Positions 25,900 to 34,340 of a stretch of DNA of 64,000 nucleotides are shown here, one piece after another; within the stretch, counting starts at the first letter, position 1; each line of letters begins with the position of its first letter. A program made the translations under genes and the position numbers. This DNA comes from Micromonospora lupini (GTDB lineage Bacteria > Actinomycetota > Actinomycetes > Mycobacteriales > Micromonosporaceae), in the NCBI RefSeq assembly GCF_026342015.1, contig NZ_JAPENL010000002.1, forward strand, positions 1,617,001 through 1,681,000. Reading direction: 5' to 3'. Below the pieces are notes generated by a model that was not told where the DNA came from, ran no database searches, and saw only the letters and a list, made by a program, of their open reading frames with translations.

Positions 25900-27618
25900 T
25901 CACATCCGTTCGGGAGTCCGGATGCCGAGCAGGTGCAGGCCCTGCCCGAGCACCCGCGCGGTCAGGTCGCAGAGCACCAGCCGGCTCTCCCGGACCGGTT
26001 CGTCGGCCCGCAGCACCTGGCACCTCTCGTAGAACGTGCTGAACGCGGCGGCCAGCCGGTACAGGTAGCCGGCGAGGTGATGGAACTCCAGGTTCTCGGC
26101 CACCTCGCCGACCACCCTGCCGAAGCCGACAAGTTCGAAGGCCAGCGCCCGCTCCGCCGGCTCGGCCAGCGAGACGGCCGCCTCGGGCCGGGCCGCCACC
26201 CCGGCCCGCCGAAAGATCGACCGGATCCGGGAGTACGCGTACTGGAGGTAGGGTGCGGTGTTGCCGTCCAACGACAGCATCCGCTCCCAGTCGAGCACGT
26301 AGTCCCGGTGCCTGTCGTTGGACAGGTCCGCGTACTTGATCGCGCCGATGCCGACTGCCCGGCCCACCTCGGCCGCCTCCGCCTCGCCCAGCTCCGGGTT
26401 CCGCTCCCGGGTCAGCGCTGTCGCCCGGGAGATGGCCTCCTCCAGCAGCCCGACCAGCTTCACCGACCCGCCGGCCCGGCTGCGCAGCATCCGCCCGTCC
26501 GAGCCGAGGATCGAGCCGAACCCGACATGCTCGGCCCGGGCCGGCGGCGCCAGCCAACCGGCCTGCGCGGCGACGGCGTACACCATCTCGAAGTGCCGCC
26601 GTTGCGGCAGCCCGACCACGTAGAGCAGTCGGGTCGCGCCGAGCGCGCCGGTCCGCTGCCGGATCGCGGCCAGGTCGGTCGCCGCGTAGCCGTACCCGCC
26701 GTCGGACTTGCGGACGATAAGCGGCAACGGCTCCCCGTCCCGGCCCACCGAGCCGGGCGGGAACACGCAGGCAGCACCGTCGCTCTCGCGCAGCAGCCGG
26801 AGCCGCTCCAACTCCTCGACCACCGGGCCGAGCAGGTCGTTGTAGCTGCTCTCGCCGTGGAAGTCCCGCTCGCTGAGGGTCACGTCGAGCCTGTCGTACA
26901 CGGTCATGAAGTACCGCTCGGACTGCTCCACCAGCAGCCGCCACAGCCGCAGCGTCACCGGATCGCCGCCCTGCAGGGCCACCACCCGCAGCCGGGCCCG
27001 CCCGGCGAACGCCTCGTCGGCGTCGAACTTCGCCCGAGCCGCCTTGTAGAACGAGTCCAGGTCCCCCATGGACAGCTCCTGCGCGGCCTCGGCCTCGCCC
27101 AGATCGGCCAGATGCTCGATGAGCATGCCGAAGGGAGTGCCCCAGTCGCCCAGGTGATTGGCCCGCACCACCCGGTGCCCCAGCCATTCCAGCAGCCGGG
27201 CCGCCGCATCGCCGATCACCGTCGAGCGCAGGTGCCCGACGTGCATCTCCTTCGCCACGTTCGGCGCCGAGTAGTCGACCACCACCGTCTCCGGCTCAGC
27301 CGCCACCGGCACGCCCAACCGCTTGTCGACGGCGAGCGCGGCGACCAGGCCCGCAAGCGCCCGATCGGCGACTGTCAGGTTGAGAAAGCCCGGCCCGGAG
27401 ACCTCCGCCACGCTGCACACGTCGGCCAAGTCGGCGTGCGTGAGCACCTCCGCGGCGATGTCGCGCGGCGGCCGGCCGAGCCGCCGCGCCAACGCCAGCG
27501 CCGCGTCGGACTGGAAGTCCGCGCGCTGAGACCGCCGCACGACCGGGTCGACAGGTACCCCGGCCACCGTCGCGAACGCCGGCGCCAGCCGGTCGGTAAG
27601 CAGATTCTCCAGATCCAT
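25900..27618 (-). CDS. argS: Arginyl-tRNA synthetase
   Basis: Class Ia aminoacyl-tRNA synthetase charging tRNA-Arg, 572 residues. Domains in order: N-terminal Add1 domain, catalytic Rossmann domain with HIGH motif as NVAKEMHVGHLRSTVIGD (about 120-140), and the DALR anticodon-binding domain at the C-terminus (NTAPYLQYAYSRIRSIFRRAG ... ending MDALR-like LLGIRTPERM). The KMSKS loop is replaced by GSDGRMLRSRAGG, as in many bacterial ArgRS that lack the second Lys. Invariant elements such as SPNPTKP-like DYSAPNVAKE are present. A short Arg-rich reading frame and hairpins upstream suggest regulation by attenuation. Confidence 0.96.
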   Translation of the reverse strand: MDLENLLTDRLAPAFATVAGVPVDPVVRRSQRADFQSDAALALARRLGRPPRDIAAEVLTHADLADVCSVAEVSGPGFLNLTVADRALAGLVAALAVDKRLGVPVAAEPETVVVDYSAPNVAKEMHVGHLRSTVIGDAAARLLEWLGHRVVRANHLGDWGTPFGMLIEHLADLGEAEAAQELSMGDLDSFYKAARAKFDADEAFAGRARLRVVALQGGDPVTLRLWRLLVEQSERYFMTVYDRLDVTLSERDFHGESSYNDLLGPVVEELERLRLLRESDGAACVFPPGSVGRDGEPLPLIVRKSDGGYGYAATDLAAIRQRTGALGATRLLYVVGLPQRRHFEMVYAVAAQAGWLAPPARAEHVGFGSILGSDGRMLRSRAGGSVKLVGLLEEAISRATALTRERNPELGEAEAAEVGRAVGIGAIKYADLSNDRHRDYVLDWERMLSLDGNTAPYLQYAYSRIRSIFRRAGVAARPEAAVSLAEPAERALAFELVGFGRVVGEVAENLEFHHLAGYLYRLAAAFSTFYERCQVLRADEPVRESRLVLCDLTARVLGQGLHLLGIRTPERM

Positions 27619-27696
27619 GGGTACGCCGATCTCGCTCGGATCCGTCGCTCGCGGATCACCGGAAGGGGATGCGGGCGGACCGAGACGAACGGCGGT

Positions 27697-27720
27697 GACC
27701 GGCGGCTCGATCCGCCGGTC
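27697..27720 (-). terminator. Candidate attenuator hairpin upstream of argS
   Basis: Perfect 9-bp stem GACCGGCGG ... CCGCCGGTC with a 6-nt loop, placed 15 bases after the stop of the Arg-rich leader peptide and about 80 bases before argS. In the transcript its 3' arm could alternatively pair with CCGGCGG formed by the Arg codons of the leader. No strong U-tract follows (GTTCGTCTC). Confidence 0.5.
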
Positions 27721-27735
27721 GCAGGTGAGGAATGC

Positions 27736-27825
27736 TCAGCGCGGGCGGTCGCAGGACCGCCGGCGTCGCAGCGCGCCGAACAGGACGTCGGGGGACGCCG
27801 TCGGGAACGCGTACGAGCTGGGCAT
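27736..27825 (-). CDS. Candidate arginine leader peptide of argS
   Basis: Short frame of 29 codons whose product is MPSSYAFPTASPDVLFGALR followed by RRRSCDRPR: six arginines, four of them consecutive (codons CGA CGC CGG CGG), all in the last 10 residues. This is the layout of attenuator leader peptides, with regulatory codons just before the stop. Inside it GGCGGTC and GACCGCC form a hairpin, followed by a terminator-like stem, giving a 1:2 / 3:4 arrangement. A promoter-like pair places the start of transcription at or next to its ATG, so it may be leaderless. High GC makes chance Arg runs common, so this stays a candidate. Confidence 0.45.
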   Translation of the reverse strand: MPSSYAFPTASPDVLFGALRRRRSCDRPR

Positions 27826-27831
27826 GGTGTC

Positions 27832-27862
27832 AACCTAACCAGCCGGCCCGGGGGCCGTGCAA
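27832..27862 (-). promoter_or_regulatory. Candidate promoter of the argS leader
   Basis: Reading the minus strand, TTGCAC (27857-27862) and TAGGTT (27832-27837) are separated by 19 bp; the latter ends 6 bases before the ATG of the leader peptide. This fits a housekeeping promoter giving a leaderless transcript. Confidence 0.5.
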
Positions 27863-27950
27863 CGCCATTCACGCCCCACCGGCCCGCCAAGGTGACGGCT
27901 GTCACACCCACGCGGGACCCGATCGCGAGGGGGTCGTCGTCTTACCCCAT

Positions 27951-28502
27951 GTGAGACGAAGTCTGGACGCGGCCGACGAGCAGGAACTCGTACGCCGCGT
28001 GGCCCACGGTGACCGGCGGGCCTTCGACGAGCTCTACAGGCGTACCGCGCCCTGGCTGGAGGTACGGCTGCGGCGTCGGTGCGCCGACCCGGACGTGGTC
28101 GCCGACGTCCTCCAGGAGACCTACCTGACTGTCTGGCGGGCGGCTGGCAGCTTCGCCGGCGACCAGGTCAGCGGCAGCGCCGTCGGCTGGTTGTGGACAA
28201 TTGCAGCGCACCGCCTGGTCGACGCGTTCCGGCGTCGCTCCCGGCAGGCCCGGATGCCGCAGGTGCACCCGGTCGAGACGGTCGCGCCCGCCGCCGAGGA
28301 CGAGGTGCTGTCCGGCCGGGTCGGGCAGGAACTCGAACAGGCCCTCGCCGTGCTGCCGCCCGAGGTCCGCGCGGTGCTGCGGGCCACAGTCCTCGACGGG
28401 TTCACCGTCCGCGAGACGTCCGTGCTGCTGGGCGTACCCGAGAACACCGTCAAGTCCCGGATCCGCCGCGCCCGGATCGTCCTGCGGGAGGCCCTGTCAT
28501 GA
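27951..28502 (+). CDS. ECF-family RNA polymerase sigma factor
   Basis: Sigma-70 ECF factor of 183 residues from the GTG at 27951. Region 2: RRAFDELYRRTAPWLEVRLRR then DVLQETYLTVWRAAGSF; region 4: ALAVLPPEVRAVLRATVLDG and HTH GVPENTVKSRIRRARIVLRE. It overlaps the zf-HC2 gene by 4 bp, the usual sigma/anti-sigma coupling. A GTGAC-N4-GTCAC dyad lies at 27892-27905 in the likely promoter region, about 45 bp upstream, and could mark autoregulation. The target regulon probably includes the ABC genes downstream. Confidence 0.92.
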   Translation: MRRSLDAADEQELVRRVAHGDRRAFDELYRRTAPWLEVRLRRRCADPDVVADVLQETYLTVWRAAGSFAGDQVSGSAVGWLWTIAAHRLVDAFRRRSRQARMPQVHPVETVAPAAEDEVLSGRVGQELEQALAVLPPEVRAVLRATVLDGFTVRETSVLLGVPENTVKSRIRRARIVLREALS

Positions 28503-29305
28503 CCGTGCATCCCACCCTGAACGACATCGACCGTTACGCCGACGGTGACCTCGGCCTCGACGAGGCGACCGTCTGGTCCATCGAGGTGCACCTGGAGAGC
28601 TGCGCCGACTGCCGCGCTCGCCTGGCCGGCAGCACCACGGCCGAGTCGCGGGCCCTGGTCGCCGAGGTCGCGGCAGCCGTCGACAGCGGAATCGCCGCCG
28701 GGCCCACCCCACGATCCAGGACCTTCTTCCGTACGCCGGTGCGGCAGCGGTGGTTCGTGGCGGCGCTGCTGCCGTGGGTCGCCATGACCGCCGGCCTGCT
28801 GGGCACCGCCGCCCTGCTCACGTACTTCCTGTCCGAGTTGCCGTCGATCGTGTTGCTGCTCGCGCCCCTGGCGCCGCTGCCCGGGGTCGCGGCCGCCTGG
28901 AGCAGACGCGGCGACCCGGCCTGGGAGCTGGTCATCGGCACCCCGTCGGCCGGCCTGACGATGTTGCTGCGACGTACCGCCGCCGTGCTCGTCCTCGTGA
29001 TCCCGGTGCTCGCCGCGTTCGCCGCCCTCGGGACCAGCCGGGCGAACCCGGCGCTGATGCTGCTGCCGTGCCTGGCCTTCACCGCCGCGACGCTGCTGCT
29101 CGGCTCCCTCGTCGGCGTCCGCCGCGCCGCGATCGGTCTGATGGCGGCCTGGGCCGCCGCCGTGGTCGCGCCCAGCCTCGCCACCGCCGAACTGCCGATG
29201 CTCCTGCAGCCGACTGCCACCGGCGGGTGGGCCGTCGTCACGGTCGTGCTGGCCGCCCTGACCCTCCTGCGCGCCAACAGCTTCCGGCGCCTCACCTCGT
29301 TCTGA
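28499..29305 (+). CDS. zf-HC2 anti-sigma factor with polytopic membrane domain
   Basis: 268-residue membrane protein that should bind and hold the ECF sigma factor. The cytoplasmic N-terminus has the zinc-binding ASD signature H-x3-C-x2-C as VHLESCADC. About six hydrophobic helices follow, many more than in the usual single-span anti-sigma; blocks include WFVAALLPWVAMTAGLLGTA and AAVLVLVIPVLAAFAALG. The ATGA overlap with the sigma gene keeps stoichiometry. The extended membrane part may sense envelope stress or a compound handled by the exporter encoded downstream. Confidence 0.88.
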   Translation: MTVHPTLNDIDRYADGDLGLDEATVWSIEVHLESCADCRARLAGSTTAESRALVAEVAAAVDSGIAAGPTPRSRTFFRTPVRQRWFVAALLPWVAMTAGLLGTAALLTYFLSELPSIVLLLAPLAPLPGVAAAWSRRGDPAWELVIGTPSAGLTMLLRRTAAVLVLVIPVLAAFAALGTSRANPALMLLPCLAFTAATLLLGSLVGVRRAAIGLMAAWAAAVVAPSLATAELPMLLQPTATGGWAVVTVVLAALTLLRANSFRRLTSF

Positions 29306-29317
29306 AGGGAACCCACA

Positions 29318-30118
29318 ATGCGAGCGGTGAGCACTGCCGAAACGGCCCCCACCATCCACCCCTGGGCCATCCACGCCGAGGCCCTGAAGGTGCGGGCCGG
29401 TCGCCACCTGGCCGTCGACGGGCTCGACCTGAGCCTGGCCACCGGCGTCCACGGCCTGCTCGGGCGCAACGGCGCGGGCAAGACGACGCTGATGCGTGCC
29501 CTCGCCACGGTGCTCAAGCCGGCCGGAGGTCGACTCACAGTGCTCGGCAGTTCGGTCGACGGTCGCGCCGATCTGCGCCAGGCCCGCCGATCCCTCGGTT
29601 ACCTGCCGCAGCACTTCGGTTACTACCCACGGTTCACTGTGCGCGAGTTCGTGTCGTACCTGGCCTGGTTGAAGGAGATGCCTAAGCCCGACATCCCGGC
29701 GGCCACGCAGCGCGCGATCGACCGCGTGGGGCTCAGCGCCAAGGCCGACGCCCGGCTCAGGACACTCTCCGGCGGGATGCTGCGCCGGGCCGGCGTCGCC
29801 CAGGCCATCGTGAACGACCCGCAGGTGCTGCTGCTGGACGAACCGACCGTCGGCCTCGACCCCGAACAGCGCCTCGACCTGCGCGAGCTGCTCCGTGACC
29901 TGGGCACGGACGCCTGCGTGCTGGTGTCCACCCACCTCGTCGAGGACGTGGTCGCCGCCTGCACCGAGGTCGTGCTGATCAACGAGGGCCGGCTGGTGTG
30001 GCAGGGCACCCCCACCGCCCTGGCCGCCCAGGGCGACGAACGCCACCCGGGCGACAGCCCCGCCGAACGCGGCTACTCGGCCCTTCTCCGCGGCCACCAC
30101 GCGGAGGTCGCCCGATGA
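29318..30118 (+). CDS. ABC transporter ATP-binding protein
   Basis: 266-residue ABC ATPase: Walker A GLLGRNGAGKTTLM, Q-loop SLGYLPQHFGYYPRF, signature LSGGMLRRAGVAQ, Walker B VLLLDEPTVGLDP and H-loop VLVSTHLVEDV. It resembles DrrA/BcrA-type export ATPases. It lies 12 bases after the anti-sigma gene and overlaps the permease by 4 bp, so the exporter is co-expressed with its sigma regulator. No substrate can be named; the operon design suggests a response to membrane-active stress. Confidence 0.92.
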   Translation: MRAVSTAETAPTIHPWAIHAEALKVRAGRHLAVDGLDLSLATGVHGLLGRNGAGKTTLMRALATVLKPAGGRLTVLGSSVDGRADLRQARRSLGYLPQHFGYYPRFTVREFVSYLAWLKEMPKPDIPAATQRAIDRVGLSAKADARLRTLSGGMLRRAGVAQAIVNDPQVLLLDEPTVGLDPEQRLDLRELLRDLGTDACVLVSTHLVEDVVAACTEVVLINEGRLVWQGTPTALAAQGDERHPGDSPAERGYSALLRGHHAEVAR

Positions 30119-31437
30119 GCGTCCTCCGGATCGAACTGCGGCGCTCCGCCGCGGCCGGCGCCGCCCTGCTCGCGTTGGTGGTCGGCGTCGCCGCCCTCTA
30201 CATCGCCCCGGGACGCTGGTCGGCGGGCTGGATGGACCTCGCGCTGGCCACGAAGGAGTACATGATCCTGCTGTGGCCGATCGCCCTGGCCGCCGGAGCG
30301 TGGCAGGGCCGCCGCGAGCACCGGGCCAGGGTCGGCGAACTGTTCGCCACCACACCCCGCTCCCGCACCCGCCGGATGCTGCCGGTCCTCGTCGCGATGG
30401 GCGCCTCGGTCGGGCTCGCCTTCCTGCTCGTGGTCGGCGCGGGCGGCATGCGGATCGCCTCGACAGCCGCGTACTTCCCGCCAGACGTCGTCGCCATCAT
30501 GCTTGTCGGCGCGCTCTCCCTGGTCGCGGCGGCCTGGCTCGGCCTGGGCGTCGGGCGACTGCTGCCCGCCCTGGTGACCGCCCCCGTGCTCGCCGTGGCC
30601 GGTGTGCTGCTGGTCTTCTTCACCGCGATCATGCGGCCGGACTGGATCGGCGCGATCCTGTCCCCCGCCTACGGCAGCAGCCCGTTCTACCCGTTCCAGA
30701 CCATCGACCCGCGGGTCACCGCCGTCCTCGCCACCTTCATGGGCGGGCTCGCGCTCACCGGCGTACTGCTGCTGGTAGCCCGAGGCCCACGGGCCTTCGC
30801 GGCCGCCGCGCTGCCGGTGCTGCTCGGCTTCGGCGCCGCGGCGGCGATCGTCCCTCGCGACGAGGCTGCCCTCGTCGCACCGATCGACCCGGTGGCCCGC
30901 GAACTCGTCTGCACCGACGACGCGCCGAAGGTCTGCGTCACCCGGGTCAACGCGAACGTGCTGGACGCGCTGACTCCACTCGCCCGCCAGGGTCTGTCCG
31001 TCCTCGCGAAGATGCCGGACGCCCCCACGCAGGCGCACGAGGACAGGCGGGCGTACCTCGTCGAGGACGAGCCCGTCCGCGACGCCGACATCGTCACGAT
31101 CGACGTACGCATCGACGACCACGGCGGCCTGGCCCATCCCGACGCGGTGGTCCCCGAGATGGTCTCCGGTCTGGGCGCCGGGTACGGCGGCCCGGAATGC
31201 GAGCGCGACGCCGCGGTCGAACGGGCAGCCGCCTACCACCTGCTCGGCCGCGAACCGGTCTCCGACGTCGGCGTCATCCCCGGGATGATCGAGGAGGATC
31301 CGCAGCTCAACGCCGAGGCGGTCACCCTGTGGCAGGGCCTGCAGAAGCTGCCCCCACCGGAGGCGATCACCCGCGTGACGGCGGTACGCGACGCGATCCT
31401 GGCCTGCCGGGACACCACCGGACTGCTGTCCCGATGA
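30115..31437 (+). CDS. ABC-2-like membrane subunit with extracytoplasmic domain
   Basis: 440-residue membrane protein, ATG at 30115 overlapping the ATPase stop. Six or so hydrophobic helices occupy residues 10-265 (ALLALVVGVAALYIAPG, VAIMLVGALSLVAAAWLGLG, AGVLLVFFTAIM). The C-terminal 165 residues are soluble and contain two cysteines near LVCTDDAPKVCVTRVNANVL, and others at GGPECERDA and ILACRD, suggesting an exported domain with disulfides. It is presumably the transmembrane partner of the ATPase. I do not recognise the C-terminal domain. Confidence 0.75.
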   Translation: MSVLRIELRRSAAAGAALLALVVGVAALYIAPGRWSAGWMDLALATKEYMILLWPIALAAGAWQGRREHRARVGELFATTPRSRTRRMLPVLVAMGASVGLAFLLVVGAGGMRIASTAAYFPPDVVAIMLVGALSLVAAAWLGLGVGRLLPALVTAPVLAVAGVLLVFFTAIMRPDWIGAILSPAYGSSPFYPFQTIDPRVTAVLATFMGGLALTGVLLLVARGPRAFAAAALPVLLGFGAAAAIVPRDEAALVAPIDPVARELVCTDDAPKVCVTRVNANVLDALTPLARQGLSVLAKMPDAPTQAHEDRRAYLVEDEPVRDADIVTIDVRIDDHGGLAHPDAVVPEMVSGLGAGYGGPECERDAAVERAAAYHLLGREPVSDVGVIPGMIEEDPQLNAEAVTLWQGLQKLPPPEAITRVTAVRDAILACRDTTGLLSR

Positions 31438-32006
31438 CCCTCCACCTCCGCGCACGACGCGTACCCCTGGCACTGGCCGCTGCCGTCGGCGCCGCAGTCG
31501 CGATCTGGGCGCTGTGGCTGACCCTCTCCACGGAACGCGACGCGATCCTCCTGCTCGTCGTACTGACCGTCATGCTGATGGTGGCGGTCCTGTCGACCAC
31601 GCTTGCCGCCCCGGACGAAGACCTGGAACGCACCGCCGCCCTGAACTGGCCGTGGCGCCGAGCCGTGCATCTGCTGGCCGCGCTGGCGCTCGTACTCGTC
31701 GTGCTGCTCGCCACCCAGCCCACCGGCGCCCGGTTCGGCCCCGCCGCGCTCGTGGTCCGCGACTCCGCCGGCCTGCTGGGCCTCACCGCCCTCTGCGCGA
31801 CTGTCGCCGGCGTGGCCCGCGCCTGGTTCCTCCCCATGGGCTGGGCGGTCGTCGCCGCCATGTTCCCGCAGTCGAGCACGTGGGGCGCCCTCGCCACCTG
31901 GCCGGGCCAGCCGCACACCAGCCGTCCGGCGGCGGCGGTCGCGGCCGTCCTGGCGGTCACGGGCCTAGCGACGTACGCGATCCGCGGACCCGCCCGACGC
32001 GAGTGA
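31434..32006 (+). CDS. Membrane protein, last gene of the sigma/ABC operon
   Basis: 190 residues, mostly hydrophobic: about six helices (LALAAAVGAAVAIWALWLTL, AILLLVVLTVMLMVAVLS, LLAALALVLVVLLATQ, and so on). No family recognised. It overlaps the preceding permease-like gene by 4 bp and is probably a second membrane subunit of the same exporter. The 224 bases after it (32007-32230) contain no gene that I can support. Confidence 0.75.
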   Translation: MTLHLRARRVPLALAAAVGAAVAIWALWLTLSTERDAILLLVVLTVMLMVAVLSTTLAAPDEDLERTAALNWPWRRAVHLLAALALVLVVLLATQPTGARFGPAALVVRDSAGLLGLTALCATVAGVARAWFLPMGWAVVAAMFPQSSTWGALATWPGQPHTSRPAAAVAAVLAVTGLATYAIRGPARRE

Positions 32007-32230
32007 CGGCGTCCGTTGTCCTGCTCGGGCCCTCCGCGCCGTCGGGACTTCCCGGGCACAACTGGGCTGTTTGCACCCGGTCTCGATGTCGCCGGCACAC
32101 GGGAAAGCACGCGAGGTGGCAGTGGTCTCCACGAGGATCGAACGAGCAGCCCCGTCCAGTTGCCTCCGAGAGACGCGCCGTCGCCCGGCCGATCGAACCA
32201 ACTGACCACACACCCCAGGAGACGATGACG

Positions 32231-32731
32231 ATGATTCCCGACGACGATCCCACTCGCTCGCTGACCGTGGCGGACCCCGACGATCCCGACACGACCTACA
32301 TCTCCCTGGTGGGCAACACCTACGGCATGTTGATCACGGGCGAGCAGACCAACGGCGCGTACTGCCTGATCGACATGCGCGTCCCCGACGGCGGCGGCCC
32401 GCCGCCGCATCGGCACGACTTCGAGGAGATGTTCACGATCCTCGAGGGCGAGATCGAGTTCACCTTCCGCGGCGAGAAGCACGTCGTGCGGGCCGGCTCC
32501 ACGATCAACATCCCCGCCAACGCACCGCACAACTTCCGCAACAACTCCGGTGCGCCGGCCCACATGCTCTGCATGTGCACCCCGGCCGGGCAGGACGAGT
32601 ACTTCACCCGGATCGGCGACGTCGTCGCGGGCAAGGACGCACCGCCGCCGCAGCTCTCACCAGACGAACTGGCCGAACGCCGCCGCCGCGGTGCCGAACT
32701 GGCCTCGACCTACCGCAGCGAGTTCCTGTGA
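32231..32731 (+). CDS. Cupin-domain protein
   Basis: Small single-domain cupin of 166 residues. Metal-binding cupin motif 1 reads PPPHRHDFEEMFTILEGEIEF (HxH, then E), motif 2 NIPANAPHNFRNNSG (H). Two ATGs are close together; the one at 32231 is 9 bases from AGGAG, the one at 32225 only 3, so I take 32231. The family includes dioxygenases, isomerases and sensors; no neighbour hints at a pathway. C-terminal helix QLSPDELAERRRRGAELA is typical of cupins of this size in actinobacteria. Confidence 0.85.
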   Translation: MIPDDDPTRSLTVADPDDPDTTYISLVGNTYGMLITGEQTNGAYCLIDMRVPDGGGPPPHRHDFEEMFTILEGEIEFTFRGEKHVVRAGSTINIPANAPHNFRNNSGAPAHMLCMCTPAGQDEYFTRIGDVVAGKDAPPPQLSPDELAERRRRGAELASTYRSEFL

Positions 32732-32860
32732 CCAGCCAACCGCTGGCGCTCTGACGATGGAGAGCCCGGGCCGCAGCATCCGTCAGACTGACTGCGGAAG
32801 AGGTCCGAGCCGCCTGTGCGCGACGGGGCACTCGCCGCGTTCTCGCAGTTCACCTGCCGT

Positions 32861-32935
32861 TGGTGGGCCGCCAGGGACTCGAACCCTGAACCTATGGATT
32901 AAAAGTCCACAGCTCTGCCATTGAGCTAGCGGCCC
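32861..32935 (-). tRNA. tRNA-Lys (anticodon TTT), CCA encoded
   Basis: Cloverleaf folds fully: acceptor GGGCCGC / GCGGCCC, D stem GCTC/GAGC, anticodon arm GTGGA-CTTTTAA-TCCAT with anticodon TTT, T arm CAGGG-TTCGAGT-CCCTG, discriminator A and encoded CCA (32861-32863). 75 nt. It decodes AAA and AAG, rare AAA codons being scarce in this genome. Confidence 0.97.
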
Positions 32936-33016
32936 GCGCGCTCAGGTTACCGGACGGCGCCCACCGACGGCTCGCGGCTTCCGGCCGGCCGTCGATGCCT
33001 GGTCGGTGCGCCTCTG

Positions 33017-33089
33017 ATCGACTCGGGTTCCGGGAAGTCGGGCTGTCCCGCCCGCGCGAATGCCCCGACTTCCAGGAGGTCGAGTCGAT
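33017..33089. repeat. Long inverted repeat, GATCGACTCG family, copy 1
   Basis: 26-bp arms (33017-33042 and 33064-33089) matching at 22 positions, with ATCGACTCG at the tips and GGAAGTCGGG inside. A related element lies at 42066-42141. It sits between the divergently oriented tRNA-Lys and epimerase genes. Confidence 0.75.
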
Positions 33090-33150
33090 AACGAGCGCCC
33101 CGCGGCGGGCAGGGCGGTTGAGCTGCTGCTGGGCGGGTACGGGGTCGGGC

Positions 33151-34233
33151 ATGCGGATCGTGGTGGTGGGGGCGAGTGGCAACGTCGGTACGGCGGTGCT
33201 GCGGCGGCTGCGCCGGGAGCGCGGCGTCGAGCTGGCCGGGGTGGTCCGGCGGTTGCCCGGCCCGGATGCCGGTACGCCGTACGACCAGGTGGAGTGGCAC
33301 TCCTGCGACATCGGTGCGCCGGGCGCGGCAGGGCAGCTCGCCGAGGTGTTCGCGGGAGCGGACGCGGTGGTGCACCTGGCCTGGCAGATCCAGCCCAGTC
33401 ACGACCAGCGGGTGCTGCGCCGGACGAACGTCGACGGCAGTCGCGCGGTGTTCGAGGCGGTGGCGCGGGCGGGGGTGCCGGCACTTGTGTACGCCTCGTC
33501 GGTAGGCACGTACGCGCCCGGCCCGAAGGACCACCCGATCAGCGAGCGGTGGCCGGCCACCGGGGTCTCCGGCTCGTCGTACAGCGAGCACAAGGCGGAG
33601 GTCGAGGCGCTGCTGGACGGGTTGGAGCGGGAACATCCGACGCTGCGGGTGGTGCGACTGCGGCCCGGTCTGATCTTCCAGCGGGACGCCGGCGTGGAGA
33701 TCACCCGCTACTTTCTCGGCCCGTTGGCGCCGGTGCGGCTGCTGCGCTTCGGCCGGATACCGCTGGTGCCGACGAACCGGCGGCTGCGGATGCAGGCGGT
33801 GCACGCCGACGATGTGGCTGACGCGTACGCCAGGGCGGTTATGGGTGATGCGCGCGGCGCGTTCAATGTCGCAGCGGACCCGGTGCTGACTCCGGAGCTG
33901 GTGGCTCGGCACTTCCACGGCTGGACGGTGCCTGTCGCGGCGCCGGTGCTGCGGGTGGCGGCGGCCCTTACCTGGCGGGCGCGGTTGCAGCCGGTGGACG
34001 CGGGCTGGGTCGAGCTGGGCCTGAACGCGCCGTTGATGTCAAGCGAGCGTGCCGAGGCCGAGTTGGGGTGGGTACCCAAGATCGACGCGTTGACCGCGCT
34101 CAAGGAGCTGATCGCCGGCATGTCCGGTGGCGACCACACGGCCAGTCCGCCGCTCTCCGCGGCGCGCACCCTGCCCGGCCGCCCCGGGGGGCTCCTGCAC
34201 GCCCACGCACCTGGCGAAAAGAACCCCTACTGA
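33151..34233 (+). CDS. NAD-dependent epimerase/dehydratase (extended SDR)
   Basis: 360-residue Rossmann protein. The NAD(P)-binding motif GASGNVG is at residues 8-14 (VVVGASGNVGTAVL). VYASSVGTYAPG supplies the catalytic Ser; the usual YxxxK appears as SYSEHKAEVE (Y and K four apart). I take the ATG at 33151, whose product starts exactly with the Rossmann strand. The C-terminal half resembles SDR a-type reductases acting on nucleotide sugars or small lactones. It stands alone between a tRNA and a convergent lipoprotein gene. Confidence 0.87.
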   Translation: MRIVVVGASGNVGTAVLRRLRRERGVELAGVVRRLPGPDAGTPYDQVEWHSCDIGAPGAAGQLAEVFAGADAVVHLAWQIQPSHDQRVLRRTNVDGSRAVFEAVARAGVPALVYASSVGTYAPGPKDHPISERWPATGVSGSSYSEHKAEVEALLDGLEREHPTLRVVRLRPGLIFQRDAGVEITRYFLGPLAPVRLLRFGRIPLVPTNRRLRMQAVHADDVADAYARAVMGDARGAFNVAADPVLTPELVARHFHGWTVPVAAPVLRVAAALTWRARLQPVDAGWVELGLNAPLMSSERAEAELGWVPKIDALTALKELIAGMSGGDHTASPPLSAARTLPGRPGGLLHAHAPGEKNPY

Positions 34234-34235
34234 CG

Positions 34236-34297
34236 CGGTGATCAAGAGGTTCGGGTCAGAAAACCCGGCCTCGGTGACCCAAACCTCTTGATCACCG
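34236..34297. repeat. Long inverted repeat, GTGATCAAGAGGTT family, copy 1
   Basis: 23-bp arms (34236-34258 and 34275-34297) with one mismatch, containing CGGTGATCAAGAGGTT, around a 16-nt loop. It starts 2 bases after the epimerase stop, facing the convergent beta-helix gene, and may terminate both. A close copy is at 53604-53679. Confidence 0.85.
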
Positions 34298-34340
34298 GCG
34301 GGCGACGGCCGGCGGGCGACGGGAGGGGCGGGGAGGGGGG

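Noticed and set aside
33015..33090. Inverted repeat near tRNA-Lys as an integration (att) site
   Set aside because: It does not duplicate any tRNA 3' end, and no integrase or phage genes are nearby; it resembles the element at 42066.
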